From positions 1 to 64,000 of the forward strand of contig NZ_JACTVI010000033.1 in assembly GCF_014495685.1 (NCBI RefSeq): a stretch of DNA of 64,000 bases, given 5' to 3'. The stretch's first letter is position 1; every line of letters begins with the position of its first letter. The stretch is from Streptomyces sp. TRM68367. Lineage in GTDB: Bacteria > Actinomycetota > Actinomycetes > Streptomycetales > Streptomycetaceae. The notes below the pieces were generated by a model, which was not told the DNA's origin, searched no databases, and saw only the letters and a list, made by a program, of their open reading frames with translations. The translations under genes were made by a program, and so were the position numbers. Positions 51,286-60,529 of the stretch are shown here, in pieces.

Positions 51286-52713
51286 TCAGCCGCGGCCCTC
51301 GCCCAGGTGGTGGATGCGGACCATGTTGGTGGTGCCGGGGACGCCGGGCGGGGAGCCGGCGGTGATGATCACGATGTCGCCCTCGTGGAACTGGTCCATC
51401 TTGATCATCTCCTGCTCGACCAGGTCGACCATCTCGTCGGTGCTGTTGACGAACGGCACGACGTACGGGTCCACGCCCCAACTGAGCGTCATCTGGTTGC
51501 GGGTGGACTCGTCCGTGGTGAACGCGACGATCGGCTGGGCGGCGCGGTAGCGGCACAGGCGGCGGGCGGTGTCGCCGGACTGCGTGAAGGCCACCAGGCC
51601 CTTGCCGCCGAGGAAGTCGGCGATCTCGCAGGCCGCGCGGGCGACCGAACCGCCCTGCGTGCGCGGCTTCTTGCCGGGCACGAGCGGCTGGAGCCCCTTC
51701 GACAGCAGTTCCTGCTCGGCCGCCTGGACGATCTTCGACATCGTCTTGACGGTCTCGATCGGGAACGCGCCGACGCTCGACTCGGCGGACAGCATGACCG
51801 CGTCCGCGCCGTCCAGGATCGCGTTGGCCACGTCGGAGGCCTCGGCGCGGGTCGGGCGCGAGTTGGTGATCATGGACTCCATCATCTGGGTCGCCACGAT
51901 CACCGGCTTGGCGTTGCGCCGGCACAGCTCGATCAGGCGCTTCTGCACCATGGGGACCTTCTCGAGCGGGTACTCGACGGCCAGGTCGCCGCGCGCGACC
52001 ATCACGCCGTCGAACGCCATCACGACGTCCTCCATGTTCTCCACCGCCTGCGGCTTCTCCACCTTGGCGATGACCGGGACGCGGCGGCCCTCCTCGTCCA
52101 TGACGCGGTGCACGTCCTCGACGTCCTTGGCGCCCCGGACGAAGGACAGCGCGACCAGGTCGCAGCCCATGCGGAGGGCGAAGCGCAGGTCCTCGACGTC
52201 CTTCTCGGACAGCGCCGGGACGTTGACGGCCGCGCCGGGCAGGTTGATGCCCTTGTGGTCGGAGATGACGCCGCCCTCGATGACGATCGTCCTCACGCGC
52301 GGGCCGTCGACCTCGGTGACCTTCAGCTCGACGTTGCCGTCGTTGATGAGTACCTGGTCGCCCTTGGCGACGTCGCCCGGCAGGCCCTTGTAGGTCGTCC
52401 CGCAGATCGTCTTGTCGCCCGGGACGTCCTCGGTGGTGACGGTGAACTCGTCACCGCGCACCAGCTCCACCGGGCCCTCGGCGAAGGTCTCCAGACGGAT
52501 CTTCGGGCCCTGCAGGTCGGCGAGGACCCCGATGGGCCGGCCGGTCTCCTTGGCGGCGGCCCGGACCCGGTCGTACCGGCCCTGGTGCTCGGCGTGCGTG
52601 CCGTGGCTGAAGTTGAAGCGGGCCACGTTCATGCCGGCTTCGATCAGCGCGACAAGCTGCTCGTGGGAGTCGACCGCGGGGCCGAGAGTACAGACAATTT
52701 TCGAACGGCGCAT
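51286..52713 (-). CDS. pyk: pyruvate kinase
   Basis: A 475-residue enzyme converting phosphoenolpyruvate and ADP to pyruvate and ATP. Visible motifs: MRRSKIVCTLGPAVDSHEQL, MNVARFNFSHGTHAEHQ, the catalytic IAKVEKPQAVENMEDVV, DGVMVARGDLAVEYP (metal-binding Glu and Asp) and TNSRPTRAEASDVANAI. It is complete. No RBS precedes the ATG, but TAGGAT lies six bases upstream, suggesting a leaderless message. It is the first of a group of glycolytic and acetate genes; S. coelicolor has a second pyruvate kinase elsewhere. Confidence 0.97.
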   Translation of the reverse strand: MRRSKIVCTLGPAVDSHEQLVALIEAGMNVARFNFSHGTHAEHQGRYDRVRAAAKETGRPIGVLADLQGPKIRLETFAEGPVELVRGDEFTVTTEDVPGDKTICGTTYKGLPGDVAKGDQVLINDGNVELKVTEVDGPRVRTIVIEGGVISDHKGINLPGAAVNVPALSEKDVEDLRFALRMGCDLVALSFVRGAKDVEDVHRVMDEEGRRVPVIAKVEKPQAVENMEDVVMAFDGVMVARGDLAVEYPLEKVPMVQKRLIELCRRNAKPVIVATQMMESMITNSRPTRAEASDVANAILDGADAVMLSAESSVGAFPIETVKTMSKIVQAAEQELLSKGLQPLVPGKKPRTQGGSVARAACEIADFLGGKGLVAFTQSGDTARRLCRYRAAQPIVAFTTDESTRNQMTLSWGVDPYVVPFVNSTDEMVDLVEQEMIKMDQFHEGDIVIITAGSPPGVPGTTNMVRIHHLGEGRG

Positions 52714-52719
52714 GGAGCG

Positions 52720-52725
52720 ATCCTA
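52720..52725 (-). promoter_or_regulatory. -10 box of a probable leaderless pyk promoter
   Basis: TAGGAT on the minus strand ends six bases before the pyk ATG, which puts the transcription start at or next to the A of ATG. There is no Shine-Dalgarno sequence in between. A clear -35 box is not seen. Confidence 0.5.
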
Positions 52726-52786
52726 TCGGTTTGTTTCGCTACCGAATATTCCGGCTGGCGGAAATGACAAATGAGGAAGTCGGCGC

Positions 52787-54046
52787 TCAGCTGTTCTTTC
52801 CGACCAGTGCGTACGTCTGGGTGGCGATCTCCAATTCCTCGTCCGTCGGCACCACGGCGACCGCGACCCGCGCGGAGGCGGGGGAGACCAGCCGCGGCTC
52901 GTCGCTCCGTACGGCGTTCAGCTCGCCGTCGACGGCCAGGCCCAGTCCCTCCAGGCCCGCCACGGCGGCCTCCCGCACCGGTGCCGCGTTCTCGCCGACC
53001 CCGGCGGTGAAGGCGACCGCGTCCACCCGGCCGAGGACGGCGTAATAGGCGCCGATGTACTTCTTCAGGCGGTGAATGTAGATGTCGAAGGCCAGCTGCG
53101 CCTGCTCGTCGCCCGCGTCGACGCGGCGGCGGATCTCCCTCATGTCGTTGTCGCCGCACAGACCGATCAGGCCGCTCTTCTTGTTGAGAAGAGTGTCGAT
53201 CTCGTCGGCGGACATTCCACCAACGCGCATCAAATGGAAGATGACGGCCGGATCCATGTCTCCGGAGCGCGTACCCATCACGAGTCCCTCCAAAGGCGTC
53301 AGCCCCATGGAGGTGTCCACGCACCGGCCGCCCTCGACGGCCGACGCCGAGGCGCCGTTGCCGAGGTGCAGCACGATCACGTTCACCTCTTCCGGCGCCT
53401 TGCCGAGCAGCCGCGCGGTCTCCCTGGAGACGTACGCGTGCGAGGTGCCGTGGAAGCCGTAGCGCCGGATCCGGTGCTCGTCGGCGGTCCGCACGTCGAT
53501 CGCGTAGCGGGCGGCCGGCTCCGGCATCGTGGTGTGGAAGGCGGTGTCGAAGACGGCGACCTGGGGCAGGTCGGGGCGCAGCGCCTGGGCCGTGCGGATG
53601 CCGGTGAGGTTGGCCGGGTTGTGCAGCGGGGCCACCGGTATCAGCCGCTCGATCTCGGCGAGCACGTCGACGTCGACGACGGTCGGCTCGGTGAAGTGCT
53701 TCCCGCCGTGCACCACGCGGTGGCCGATCGCGGCCAGCTCGGGCGAGTCCAGCCCCAGTCCGTCCTTGGCCAGTTCGGCGGACACGGCCTTCAGCGCGGC
53801 CTCGTGGTCGGGTATCGCCCCGGTCCACTCCCGGGTGTCCGCACCGGCGGGGGTGTGCTTGAGCCGGGAGCTCTCCTCGCCGATCCGCTCGACGAGGCCC
53901 ACGGCCAGGCGGCTGCTGTCGCGCATGTCGAGCAGCTGGTACTTCACGGACGAGGAGCCGGAGTTGATGACGAGGACGCGCGAAGCGAAGGGGGCCGAGC
54001 GAAGCTCGTCGGACAGGGCGGTGGTGGGTGACGGGTGGGCGGTCAC
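52787..54046 (-). CDS. ackA: acetate kinase
   Basis: A 419-residue acetokinase making acetate and ATP from acetyl phosphate. Motifs: VLVINSGSSSVKYQLLDMRD, HRVVHGGKHFTEPTVVD (catalytic Arg and His), VFDTAFHTTMP, GTSHAYVSRETARLLG, HLGNGASASAVEGG and FTAGVGENAAPVRE. GTG 54046 overlaps the pta stop in a GTGA, so the two are coupled. About 15 extra residues precede the conserved core; an internal start is possible but less likely given the coupling. Confidence 0.97.
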   Translation of the reverse strand: MTAHPSPTTALSDELRSAPFASRVLVINSGSSSVKYQLLDMRDSSRLAVGLVERIGEESSRLKHTPAGADTREWTGAIPDHEAALKAVSAELAKDGLGLDSPELAAIGHRVVHGGKHFTEPTVVDVDVLAEIERLIPVAPLHNPANLTGIRTAQALRPDLPQVAVFDTAFHTTMPEPAARYAIDVRTADEHRIRRYGFHGTSHAYVSRETARLLGKAPEEVNVIVLHLGNGASASAVEGGRCVDTSMGLTPLEGLVMGTRSGDMDPAVIFHLMRVGGMSADEIDTLLNKKSGLIGLCGDNDMREIRRRVDAGDEQAQLAFDIYIHRLKKYIGAYYAVLGRVDAVAFTAGVGENAAPVREAAVAGLEGLGLAVDGELNAVRSDEPRLVSPASARVAVAVVPTDEELEIATQTYALVGKNS

Positions 54047-56133
54047 TGCTGGGAAGCCTTCTCGATCGGGGACTGTGCCTGGATCGCCGTGATGGCGACG
54101 GTGTTGACGATGTCCTGGACGAGGGCGCCCCGGGACAGGTCGTTGACCGGCTTGCGCAGACCCTGCAGCACCGGTCCGACGGCGATCGCGCCGGCCGAGC
54201 GCTGCACGGCCTTGTAGGTGTTGTTACCTGTGTTGAGGTCCGGGAAGATCAGCACCGTCGCCTGCCCGGCGACCTCGGACTCCGGCAGCTTGGTCGCCGC
54301 GACCGACGGCTCCACGGCGGCGTCGTACTGGATGGGCCCCTCGATCCTCAGGTCGGGCCGCCGCGCGCGCACCAGCTCGGTCGCCTCGCGCACCTTGTCG
54401 ACGTCGGCGCCGAAGCCGGACGTGCCGGTCGAGTACGACAGCATTGCGATCCGCGGCTCCACCCCGAACTGGGCGGCGGTGGCCGCCGACTGGACCGCGA
54501 TGTCGGCGAGCTGCTCGGCGTTCGGGTCGGGGTTGACCGCGCAGTCGCCGTAGACCAGGACCTTGTCGGCCAGGCACATGAAGAACACCGAGGAGACGAT
54601 CGAGGCGCCCGGCTTCGTCTTGATGATCTCGAAGCCGGGGCGGATCGTGGCCGCCGTGGAGTGCACCGTGCCCGACACCATGCCGTCGGCCAGGCCCTCC
54701 TGCACCATCAGCGTGCCGAAGTAGTTCACGTCGGAGACGACGTCGTACGCCAGCTCCACCGTGACGCCCTTGTGGGCGCGCAACCCCGCGTACAGCTCGG
54801 CGAAGGAGTCCCGCAGCTCGGCGGCGGACGGGTCGATCAGCTGGGAGTCGCCGAGGTCGATGCCGAGGTCGGCGGCCTTCTTGCGGATCTGGTCGACCGG
54901 GCCGAGCAGGGTGAGGTCGCAGACGCCGCGGCGCAGCAGCACCTCGGCGGCGTGCAGGACGCGCTCCTCGGTGCCCTCGGGCAGAACGACCCTGCGCCGG
55001 TCCGAGCGGGCCTGCTCCAGGAGCTTGTGCTCGAACATCATGGGCGTCACGCGGTCGCTGCTGGGCGCCGAGACGCGGCCGGCGAGCGCGCCGGTGTCGG
55101 CGTACCGCTCGAACAGGCCGAGCGCGGTCTCCGCCTTGCGCGGGGTGGCCGCGTTCAGCTTGCCCTCCAGGGAGAACAGCTGCTCCGCGGTCGGGAAGCT
55201 GGTGCCGGACACCGAGAGCACGGGGGTGCCGGGTGCGAGGCGGGCGGCGAGGGTGAGGACGTCGTCGCCGGGCACCTCGCCGAGGGTGAGCAGCACGCCG
55301 GCGATCGGCGGGGTGCCGGCGCTGTGCGCGGCGAGGGTGCCGACGACCAGGTCGGCGCGGTCGCCCGGGGTGACGACCAGGCAGCCGGGGGTCAGGGCGG
55401 GCAGGAAGTTCGGCAGCATGGCGCCGCCGAAGACGAAGCCGAGCACGTCCCGGGCCATGCCGGAGTCGTCGCCGATGACCACCTCGGCGCCCAGGGTGTG
55501 GGCGATCTGGAAGACCGTCGGGGCGGACAGGGCCGGCTCGTCGGGCAGGACGTAGCAGGGGACGGGGAGCCGGCCGGCGAGCTGCCCGGCGATCTCGTCC
55601 CGGTCCTCGCGGGCGACCCGGTTGGTCACCATGGCGAGGACGTCGCAGCCCAGGGTGTCGTAGGCGCGGAAGGCGTTGCGGGTCTCGGCGAGCACCGACT
55701 CGGTGGTGTGCTTGCGGCCGCCCACGACGGGGATCACGGAGGCGCCGAACTCGTTCGCCAGCCGGGCGTTGAGGGACAGCTCGTCGGGGAGCTGGGTGTC
55801 GGCGAAGTCGGTGCCGAGGACGAGGACGACGTCGTAGTCACGGGCGACCAGGTGGAAGCGGTCGACCAGGGTGGACACCAGCTCGTCGGTGCCGAACTCG
55901 GCCTGGAGGGCGGACGCCTCGTGGTAGTCCATGCCGTACACGGTGGCCGGATCCTGGGACAGCCGGTAGCGGGCGCGCAGCAGCTCGAACAGGCGGTCGG
56001 GAGCGTGGTGGACAAGGGGGCGGAAGACGCCCACCCGGTCGATCTGCCGGGTCAGGAGCTCCATGACCCCCAGCTCGACGACCTGGCGGCCGTCGCCGCG
56101 GTCGATACCGGTCACGTACACGCTGCGGGTCAC
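54043..56133 (-). CDS. pta: phosphate acetyltransferase
   Basis: A 696-residue three-domain enzyme interconverting acetyl-CoA and acetyl phosphate. The N-terminal P-loop-like domain starts VTRSVYVTGIDRGDGRQVVE. The DRTGG domain includes VVTPGDRADLVVGTLAAHSA. The C-terminal PTA_PTB catalytic domain includes DRRRVVLPEGTEERVLHAAE, MVSGTVHSTAATIRPGFEII and LIFPDLNTGNNTYKAVQRSA. GTG 56133 has GGAG at 8 bases; longer frames upstream overlap the pfkA promoter and are rejected. It is co-transcribed with ackA. Confidence 0.97.
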   Translation of the reverse strand: MTRSVYVTGIDRGDGRQVVELGVMELLTRQIDRVGVFRPLVHHAPDRLFELLRARYRLSQDPATVYGMDYHEASALQAEFGTDELVSTLVDRFHLVARDYDVVLVLGTDFADTQLPDELSLNARLANEFGASVIPVVGGRKHTTESVLAETRNAFRAYDTLGCDVLAMVTNRVAREDRDEIAGQLAGRLPVPCYVLPDEPALSAPTVFQIAHTLGAEVVIGDDSGMARDVLGFVFGGAMLPNFLPALTPGCLVVTPGDRADLVVGTLAAHSAGTPPIAGVLLTLGEVPGDDVLTLAARLAPGTPVLSVSGTSFPTAEQLFSLEGKLNAATPRKAETALGLFERYADTGALAGRVSAPSSDRVTPMMFEHKLLEQARSDRRRVVLPEGTEERVLHAAEVLLRRGVCDLTLLGPVDQIRKKAADLGIDLGDSQLIDPSAAELRDSFAELYAGLRAHKGVTVELAYDVVSDVNYFGTLMVQEGLADGMVSGTVHSTAATIRPGFEIIKTKPGASIVSSVFFMCLADKVLVYGDCAVNPDPNAEQLADIAVQSAATAAQFGVEPRIAMLSYSTGTSGFGADVDKVREATELVRARRPDLRIEGPIQYDAAVEPSVAATKLPESEVAGQATVLIFPDLNTGNNTYKAVQRSAGAIAVGPVLQGLRKPVNDLSRGALVQDIVNTVAITAIQAQSPIEKASQQ

Positions 56134-56215
56134 GCGTGCTCTCCGTTCCTGCTCCGGGGGATCACATTCGTCTAAGGGGGTCAGAAAAATCGCCCACCGA
56201 GGTGAGCTGACCCTC

Positions 56216-56244
56216 TTGACAGTACCTCCGCGGATCGATAAGGC
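56216..56244 (+). promoter_or_regulatory. vegetative-type promoter of pfkA
   Basis: A perfect -35 TTGACA at 56216-56221 is followed, after 17 bases, by TAAGGC at 56239-56244, close to the HrdB -10 consensus. The pfkA start is 95 bases downstream, and pta starts divergently to the left. Confidence 0.6.
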
Positions 56245-56338
56245 GCCCGTCTTGGTGGGCGGCGGCACCGGGATGCGGGGCATGAAACAATCGGGCAGAG
56301 GCTCACCGGCATCCACAGCGAGCAGGAGACACAGCACG

Positions 56339-57364
56339 ATGCGTATCGGAGTACTCACCGCAGGCGGCGACTGCCCCGGCCTGAACGCAGTGATCCGGTC
56401 GGTCGTGCACCGCGCGGTCGACCACTACAACGACGAGGTCATCGGCTTCGAGGACGGGTACGCGGGCCTGCTGGACGGCCGCTACCGCAGCCTCGACCTG
56501 AACGATGTGAGCGGCATCCTGGCCCGCGGTGGCACCATCCTCGGCTCCTCCCGCCTGGAGCGCGACCGCCTGCGCGAGGCCTGCGAGAACGCCTCCGACA
56601 TGATCCACGAGTTCGGCATCGACGCGCTGATCCCGATCGGCGGCGAGGGCACGCTGACCGCGGCCCGGATGCTCTCCGACGCGGGTCTGCCCGTGGTAGG
56701 CGTGCCGAAGACGATCGACAACGACATCTCCTCCACCGACCGCACCTTCGGCTTCGACACGGCGGTCGGCGTCGCGACCGAGGCCATGGACCGGCTGAAG
56801 ACCACCGCCGAGTCCCACCAGCGCGTGATGGTCGTCGAGGTCATGGGCCGGCACGCGGGCTGGATCGCCCTGGAGTCCGGCATGGCGGCCGGCGCGCACG
56901 GCATCTGCCTGCCCGAGCGGCCCTTCGACCCCGCCGACCTGGTCAAGATGGTCGAGGAGCGCTTCTCCCGCGGCAAGAAGTTCGCGGTCGTCTGCGTCGC
57001 CGAGGGCGCCCACCCCGCCGAGGGCAGCATGGACTACGGCAAGGGCGAGATCGACAAGTACGGCCACGAGCGCTTCCAGGGCATCGGCACCGCCCTGGCG
57101 CACGAGCTGGAGCGGCGGCTCGGCAAGGAGGCCAAGCCGGTCATTCTCGGCCACGTCCAGCGCGGCGGATCGCCCACCGCGTACGACCGTGTCCTCGCCA
57201 CCCGCTTCGGCTGGCACGCGGTGGAGGCCGCGCACCGGGGCGGGTTCGGCGGGATGACCGCCCTGCGCGGCACCGACATCGTGATGGTGCCGCTGGCGGA
57301 GGCGGTCACCGAGCTGAAGACGGTGCCGAAGGACCGCATGGACGAGGCGGAGTCGGTCTTCTAG
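56339..57364 (+). CDS. pfkA: 6-phosphofructokinase
   Basis: A 341-residue PfkA. Motifs: GVLTAGGDCPGLNAVIRSVV, IPIGGEGTLTAARML (ATP-site glycine), GVPKTIDNDISSTDRTFGFD (catalytic Asp) and VVEVMGRHAGWIALESGMAA. The Gly in GGEGT with Lys in PKTID is the combination found in ATP-dependent actinomycete enzymes. It phosphorylates fructose 6-phosphate. It is complete, and AGCAGGAGAC precedes the ATG. It lies opposite pta, so glycolysis and acetate overflow are encoded side by side. Confidence 0.97.
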   Translation: MRIGVLTAGGDCPGLNAVIRSVVHRAVDHYNDEVIGFEDGYAGLLDGRYRSLDLNDVSGILARGGTILGSSRLERDRLREACENASDMIHEFGIDALIPIGGEGTLTAARMLSDAGLPVVGVPKTIDNDISSTDRTFGFDTAVGVATEAMDRLKTTAESHQRVMVVEVMGRHAGWIALESGMAAGAHGICLPERPFDPADLVKMVEERFSRGKKFAVVCVAEGAHPAEGSMDYGKGEIDKYGHERFQGIGTALAHELERRLGKEAKPVILGHVQRGGSPTAYDRVLATRFGWHAVEAAHRGGFGGMTALRGTDIVMVPLAEAVTELKTVPKDRMDEAESVF

Positions 57365-57384
57365 GGACGGCACTCCACCGGTCT

Positions 57385-58098
57385 TCACGGTCGGCTCTCG
57401 ACCGTCATCCAGAAGTGTTCGACGATCCGGTCGAGGAAGTCCCGGCCGGCGGCGCTGGCGTCGGCGGTGCCGCCGCCCCAGGTCAGGGTGGTGACCATCT
57501 GGCCCTGGTAGTCCTGGTGCAGTTGCTGGAGGGCGTGTTCCAGTACGCGCCGCTCCAGGGGCGCCAGCTTCGCCACCGGTCGGAGGTATGCCTGCCAGCG
57601 CGTGGTCACCGCGCCGCGCAGCAGGTCGGCGAGCTTCGCCTCCCGCCCCGTGACGGTGACCACGTCGGGCAGGGAGAGGCCGAGCAGCTCGGCGAGCGCG
57701 GCGGACTGCCGGTCCGTGCCGCGCCAGGTGCCGGTCTCCTCCATCCGCAGATACGCGTGGAGTTCGAGCCCGATGTGGCGGGCGACGTCCTCGGGGGCGA
57801 GGCCGCGCGTGACGCGGTGCTCGCGCAGGGTCCGCGGGCGGCCCAGGAGTTCACCGGGCGAGCACCACAACACGCCTGCGAGAGCGGTGAGTTCGGCGTT
57901 GGAGGGGGAGGTGGTCGCGCGTTCCCAGGCGGTCACCAGGTCCGGGGTGACGTAAGGCAGCCCGTACGAGACCCGCATGTCGTGGGCGACGTGCTCGGGT
58001 CCCATGCCGAGGGCGGTCCGCAGGCGGCGGGCGGCGGGGGCGTTGAAAGACAGAGGTGGGGGAAGGGGCTGGTTCTGTGGAGCAGGCGGTCGGCGCAC
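57385..58098 (-). CDS. helix-turn-helix protein with two HTH-like segments
   Basis: A 237-residue protein. The first part LRTALGMGPEHVAHDMRVSY, with VTPDLVTAWERATTSPSNAE, resembles an XRE HTH. A second similar segment follows (LREHRVTRGLAPEDVARHIG, LRMEETGTWRGTDRQSAALA). The C-terminus is helical and unique. It is probably a DNA-binding regulator. It is convergent with pfkA, 20 bases from its end. Target unknown. Confidence 0.8.
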   Translation of the reverse strand: MRRPPAPQNQPLPPPLSFNAPAARRLRTALGMGPEHVAHDMRVSYGLPYVTPDLVTAWERATTSPSNAELTALAGVLWCSPGELLGRPRTLREHRVTRGLAPEDVARHIGLELHAYLRMEETGTWRGTDRQSAALAELLGLSLPDVVTVTGREAKLADLLRGAVTTRWQAYLRPVAKLAPLERRVLEHALQQLHQDYQGQMVTTLTWGGGTADASAAGRDFLDRIVEHFWMTVESRP

Positions 58099-58284
58099 GG
58101 CTCACAACGTAGGGGCGTCGCGGTGCGCTGACTACGGTCTGTTCGGCCAGGACCACGGATTGTAGGAAGCTACGGGTGCGGGCGGGTAACCCGCTGGCTG
58201 GAGATCGTCTTCCGGTGGGGCGGGCACGGTGGCGAGGATGGCGCCGGGGCCTGCGTTCGGTGGCTCCGGAAGGCGGTGGCAACG

Positions 58285-58746
58285 ATGAACGGCAAGCTCA
58301 ACGGGCATATTCGCGAGCGTCTGCTCGCCCCGAACTTCTGGCACCTGGCGACGGTCGGCCCGGACGGTGCGCCGCAGGTTTCGCCCATGTGGGTGGACAT
58401 CGAAGACGAGTTCGTCATGGTCAACACGTCGATCGGGCGGGTGAAGGAGGAGAACCTGCGGCGCAATCCGTTCGTCTCCCTGTCCCATCACGATCCGGAC
58501 AACCCCTACGATCGCGCCGAGATCCGGGGCCGGGTCGCGCGGTTCGTGGAGGGCGAGGAGGCGGAGCGGGCCATGGACCGGCTGACCCGCAAGTACATCG
58601 GCGAGGACCGCTACCCGTGGATGCTGCCCGGCGAGCGGCGCGTGATGCTGCTGATCGAACCGCTGCGGGTGCGCCGGGTCGTGGGGGTGGAGCCGTTCCG
58701 GGCGGGCGTCCTGCCGGACGGCGAGACGGGCGGTGTCACCCCTTGA
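58285..58746 (+). CDS. pyridoxamine-5'-phosphate-oxidase-like (PPOX) protein
   Basis: A 153-residue split-barrel flavin/F420-binding protein: LAPNFWHLATVGPDGAPQVS, MWVDIEDEFVMVNTSIGRVK, ENLRRNPFVSLSHHDPDNPY. PPOX-class F420-dependent enzymes in actinobacteria share this layout. Start ATG 58285 with GGTGGC and GGAAGG upstream; GTG 58276 is an alternative. Its last eleven bases overlap the convergent sugar permease gene. Substrate unknown. Confidence 0.85.
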   Translation: MNGKLNGHIRERLLAPNFWHLATVGPDGAPQVSPMWVDIEDEFVMVNTSIGRVKEENLRRNPFVSLSHHDPDNPYDRAEIRGRVARFVEGEEAERAMDRLTRKYIGEDRYPWMLPGERRVMLLIEPLRVRRVVGVEPFRAGVLPDGETGGVTP

Positions 58747-59575
58747 CCGCGCCGCCCAGCGCGAAGCCTCCGCCCAGCCGCCGGGCGACGAGGACGTACA
58801 GCACGATCACCGGCGTCGAGTAGACGATCGAGAACGCCGCCAGCTGGCCGTAGGCCACCATGCCCCGGTTGCCGAAGAACTCGTTGATGCTGACCGAGGC
58901 GGGCATCTGCTCCGGGGTGAGCAGCAGCATGAACGGCACGAAGAAGTTGCCCCACATCATGACGAAGGAGAACACGGTCACCACGGCCACCCCCGGCCCC
59001 ATCAGTGGCAGCACGATCCGCAGCAGCGACTGCAACGCGGACGCGCCGTCCGTCCACGCCGCCTCCTCCAGCTCCTTCGGCACCCCGTCCATGAAGTTCT
59101 TCATCAGCCAGATGGCGAAGGGCAGTTGGGAGGCGGTGAAGAAGAAGATCGTGCCCTGCATGGTGTCGATCAGGTCGACCTGCACGAACAGTGCGTACAC
59201 GGGCACCATGATCGCCGTGATCGGCAGGCTCGTCGCGAACAGGATCGTCAGCAGGAACGGGCGGTTGAGGCGGGAGCGGAAGCGGGAGAGCGGGTACGCC
59301 GCGAGCGCCGCGCACACCACCGTCAGCGCCGTCGCGCCGCCGCACAGGATCAGGCTGTTCAGCAGCGGAGTGAAGGTGACGTCCTGCGTCAGGATCGCGT
59401 CGAAGTGGTCCAGGGTGAGGCCGTCGGGGGCCTTCACCCGGAGGTCCGCGCCCGGATCGAGGGCGGACAGCACCACCCAGGCCAGCGGGAGAGCGAACGC
59501 GGCGGCGACCACCAGCAGGCCCGCGTCGGCGGCCAGCCGGCGGGACGTACGGCGGGAGGCGAAGGCGAGGGCCAT
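58736..59575 (-). CDS. sugar ABC importer permease (MalG type)
   Basis: A 279-residue permease with six membrane helices. The EAA loop is PKELEEAAWTDGASALQSLL with RIVLPLMGPG, which docks on the ATPase. It starts six bases after the MalF-type gene and is the last gene of the operon. No ATPase gene is present, so a shared MsiK-type ATPase is probably used, as is usual for Streptomyces carbohydrate importers. Confidence 0.93.
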   Translation of the reverse strand: MALAFASRRTSRRLAADAGLLVVAAAFALPLAWVVLSALDPGADLRVKAPDGLTLDHFDAILTQDVTFTPLLNSLILCGGATALTVVCAALAAYPLSRFRSRLNRPFLLTILFATSLPITAIMVPVYALFVQVDLIDTMQGTIFFFTASQLPFAIWLMKNFMDGVPKELEEAAWTDGASALQSLLRIVLPLMGPGVAVVTVFSFVMMWGNFFVPFMLLLTPEQMPASVSINEFFGNRGMVAYGQLAAFSIVYSTPVIVLYVLVARRLGGGFALGGAVKG

Positions 59576-59581
59576 GGCGGG

Positions 59582-60529
59582 TCAGACCTCCGTCCGCAGC
59601 AGGCGCAGATACACGACCGAGAACAGGGCGCCGACCAGGAGCAGCAGCAGGGCCACCGCGGTGCCGTAGCCGATCAGGCTGTTCTGGAAGGCCTGTTCGT
59701 ACATGAACAGCGGCAGCGTCTGGCTCCTGCCGCCCGGACCGCCCCTGGTCATCACCCAGATGAGCCCGAAGACGGACAGCGTCTGGAGGGTGTTCAGCAT
59801 CAGGTTGGTGCCGATGGAGCGGCGGATCATCGGCAGCGTGATGTGCCACATACGGCGCCAGCCGCCCGCGCCGTCGACCTCGGCGGCCTCCGTGATCTCC
59901 CTAGGGATCTCGTTCAGGGCGGCCGAGTAGACCAGCATCGAGAAGGCCGTGCCCCGCCAGACGTTCGCGAACGACACCGCGAGGATCGGGAGGGTGAACA
60001 GCCAGTTCTGGGAGGGCAGATGGAGCCAGTCCAGGATGGCGTTCAGGGTGCCCTCGCGGCGGAAGAAGGCGTACAGCAGAAACCCCGCCACCACCTCCGG
60101 CAGCACCCAGGCCGTGACCACGATCCCGCCGGTGAGCGTGCGCACCGGCTTCGACGCGCGCTGCATCAGCGATGCCAGGGCCAGGCCCAGGGTGTTCTGC
60201 CCGACCAGCGACGACAGCACGGTGAACACCAGGGTCAGCCATACGGCGTTGAGGAACGCCTCGTCCCGGAACGCCGTACGGAAGTTCTCGAATCCGACGA
60301 ACGACGCCTCGGCCTGGCCGGTGAGCTGGAGGTCGGTGAAGGCGATGTAGACGCAGTAGGCGATCGGGCCGGCGAGGAAGAGGAGCAGGAGGATCAGGGC
60401 GGGGGAGACGGGGAGGGCGCGGGTGAGGCAGCGGCGGAGATTCGGGGGTGCGGCGGGCCGTGAAGTGGGCGGGCCCGAGGTGGCCTTCGCCGCCCCCGGG
60501 CCCGTCGCCTGTGGTGCGGCGGTGGTCAC
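59582..60529 (-). CDS. sugar ABC importer permease (MalF type)
   Basis: A 315-residue permease with a Pro/Ala-rich cytoplasmic N-terminus of about 35 residues and six helices. The EAA loop is NEIPREITEAAEVDGAGGWR with MWHITLPMIRRS. It overlaps the solute-binding protein gene by four bases. Together with its neighbours it imports an unidentified oligosaccharide or sugar. Confidence 0.93.
   Translation of the reverse strand: MTTAAPQATGPGAAKATSGPPTSRPAAPPNLRRCLTRALPVSPALILLLLFLAGPIAYCVYIAFTDLQLTGQAEASFVGFENFRTAFRDEAFLNAVWLTLVFTVLSSLVGQNTLGLALASLMQRASKPVRTLTGGIVVTAWVLPEVVAGFLLYAFFRREGTLNAILDWLHLPSQNWLFTLPILAVSFANVWRGTAFSMLVYSAALNEIPREITEAAEVDGAGGWRRMWHITLPMIRRSIGTNLMLNTLQTLSVFGLIWVMTRGGPGGRSQTLPLFMYEQAFQNSLIGYGTAVALLLLLVGALFSVVYLRLLRTEV

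Noticed and set aside
51157..52767. Long plus-strand ORF opposite pyk
   Set aside because: Antisense to the intact pyruvate kinase; no domain.
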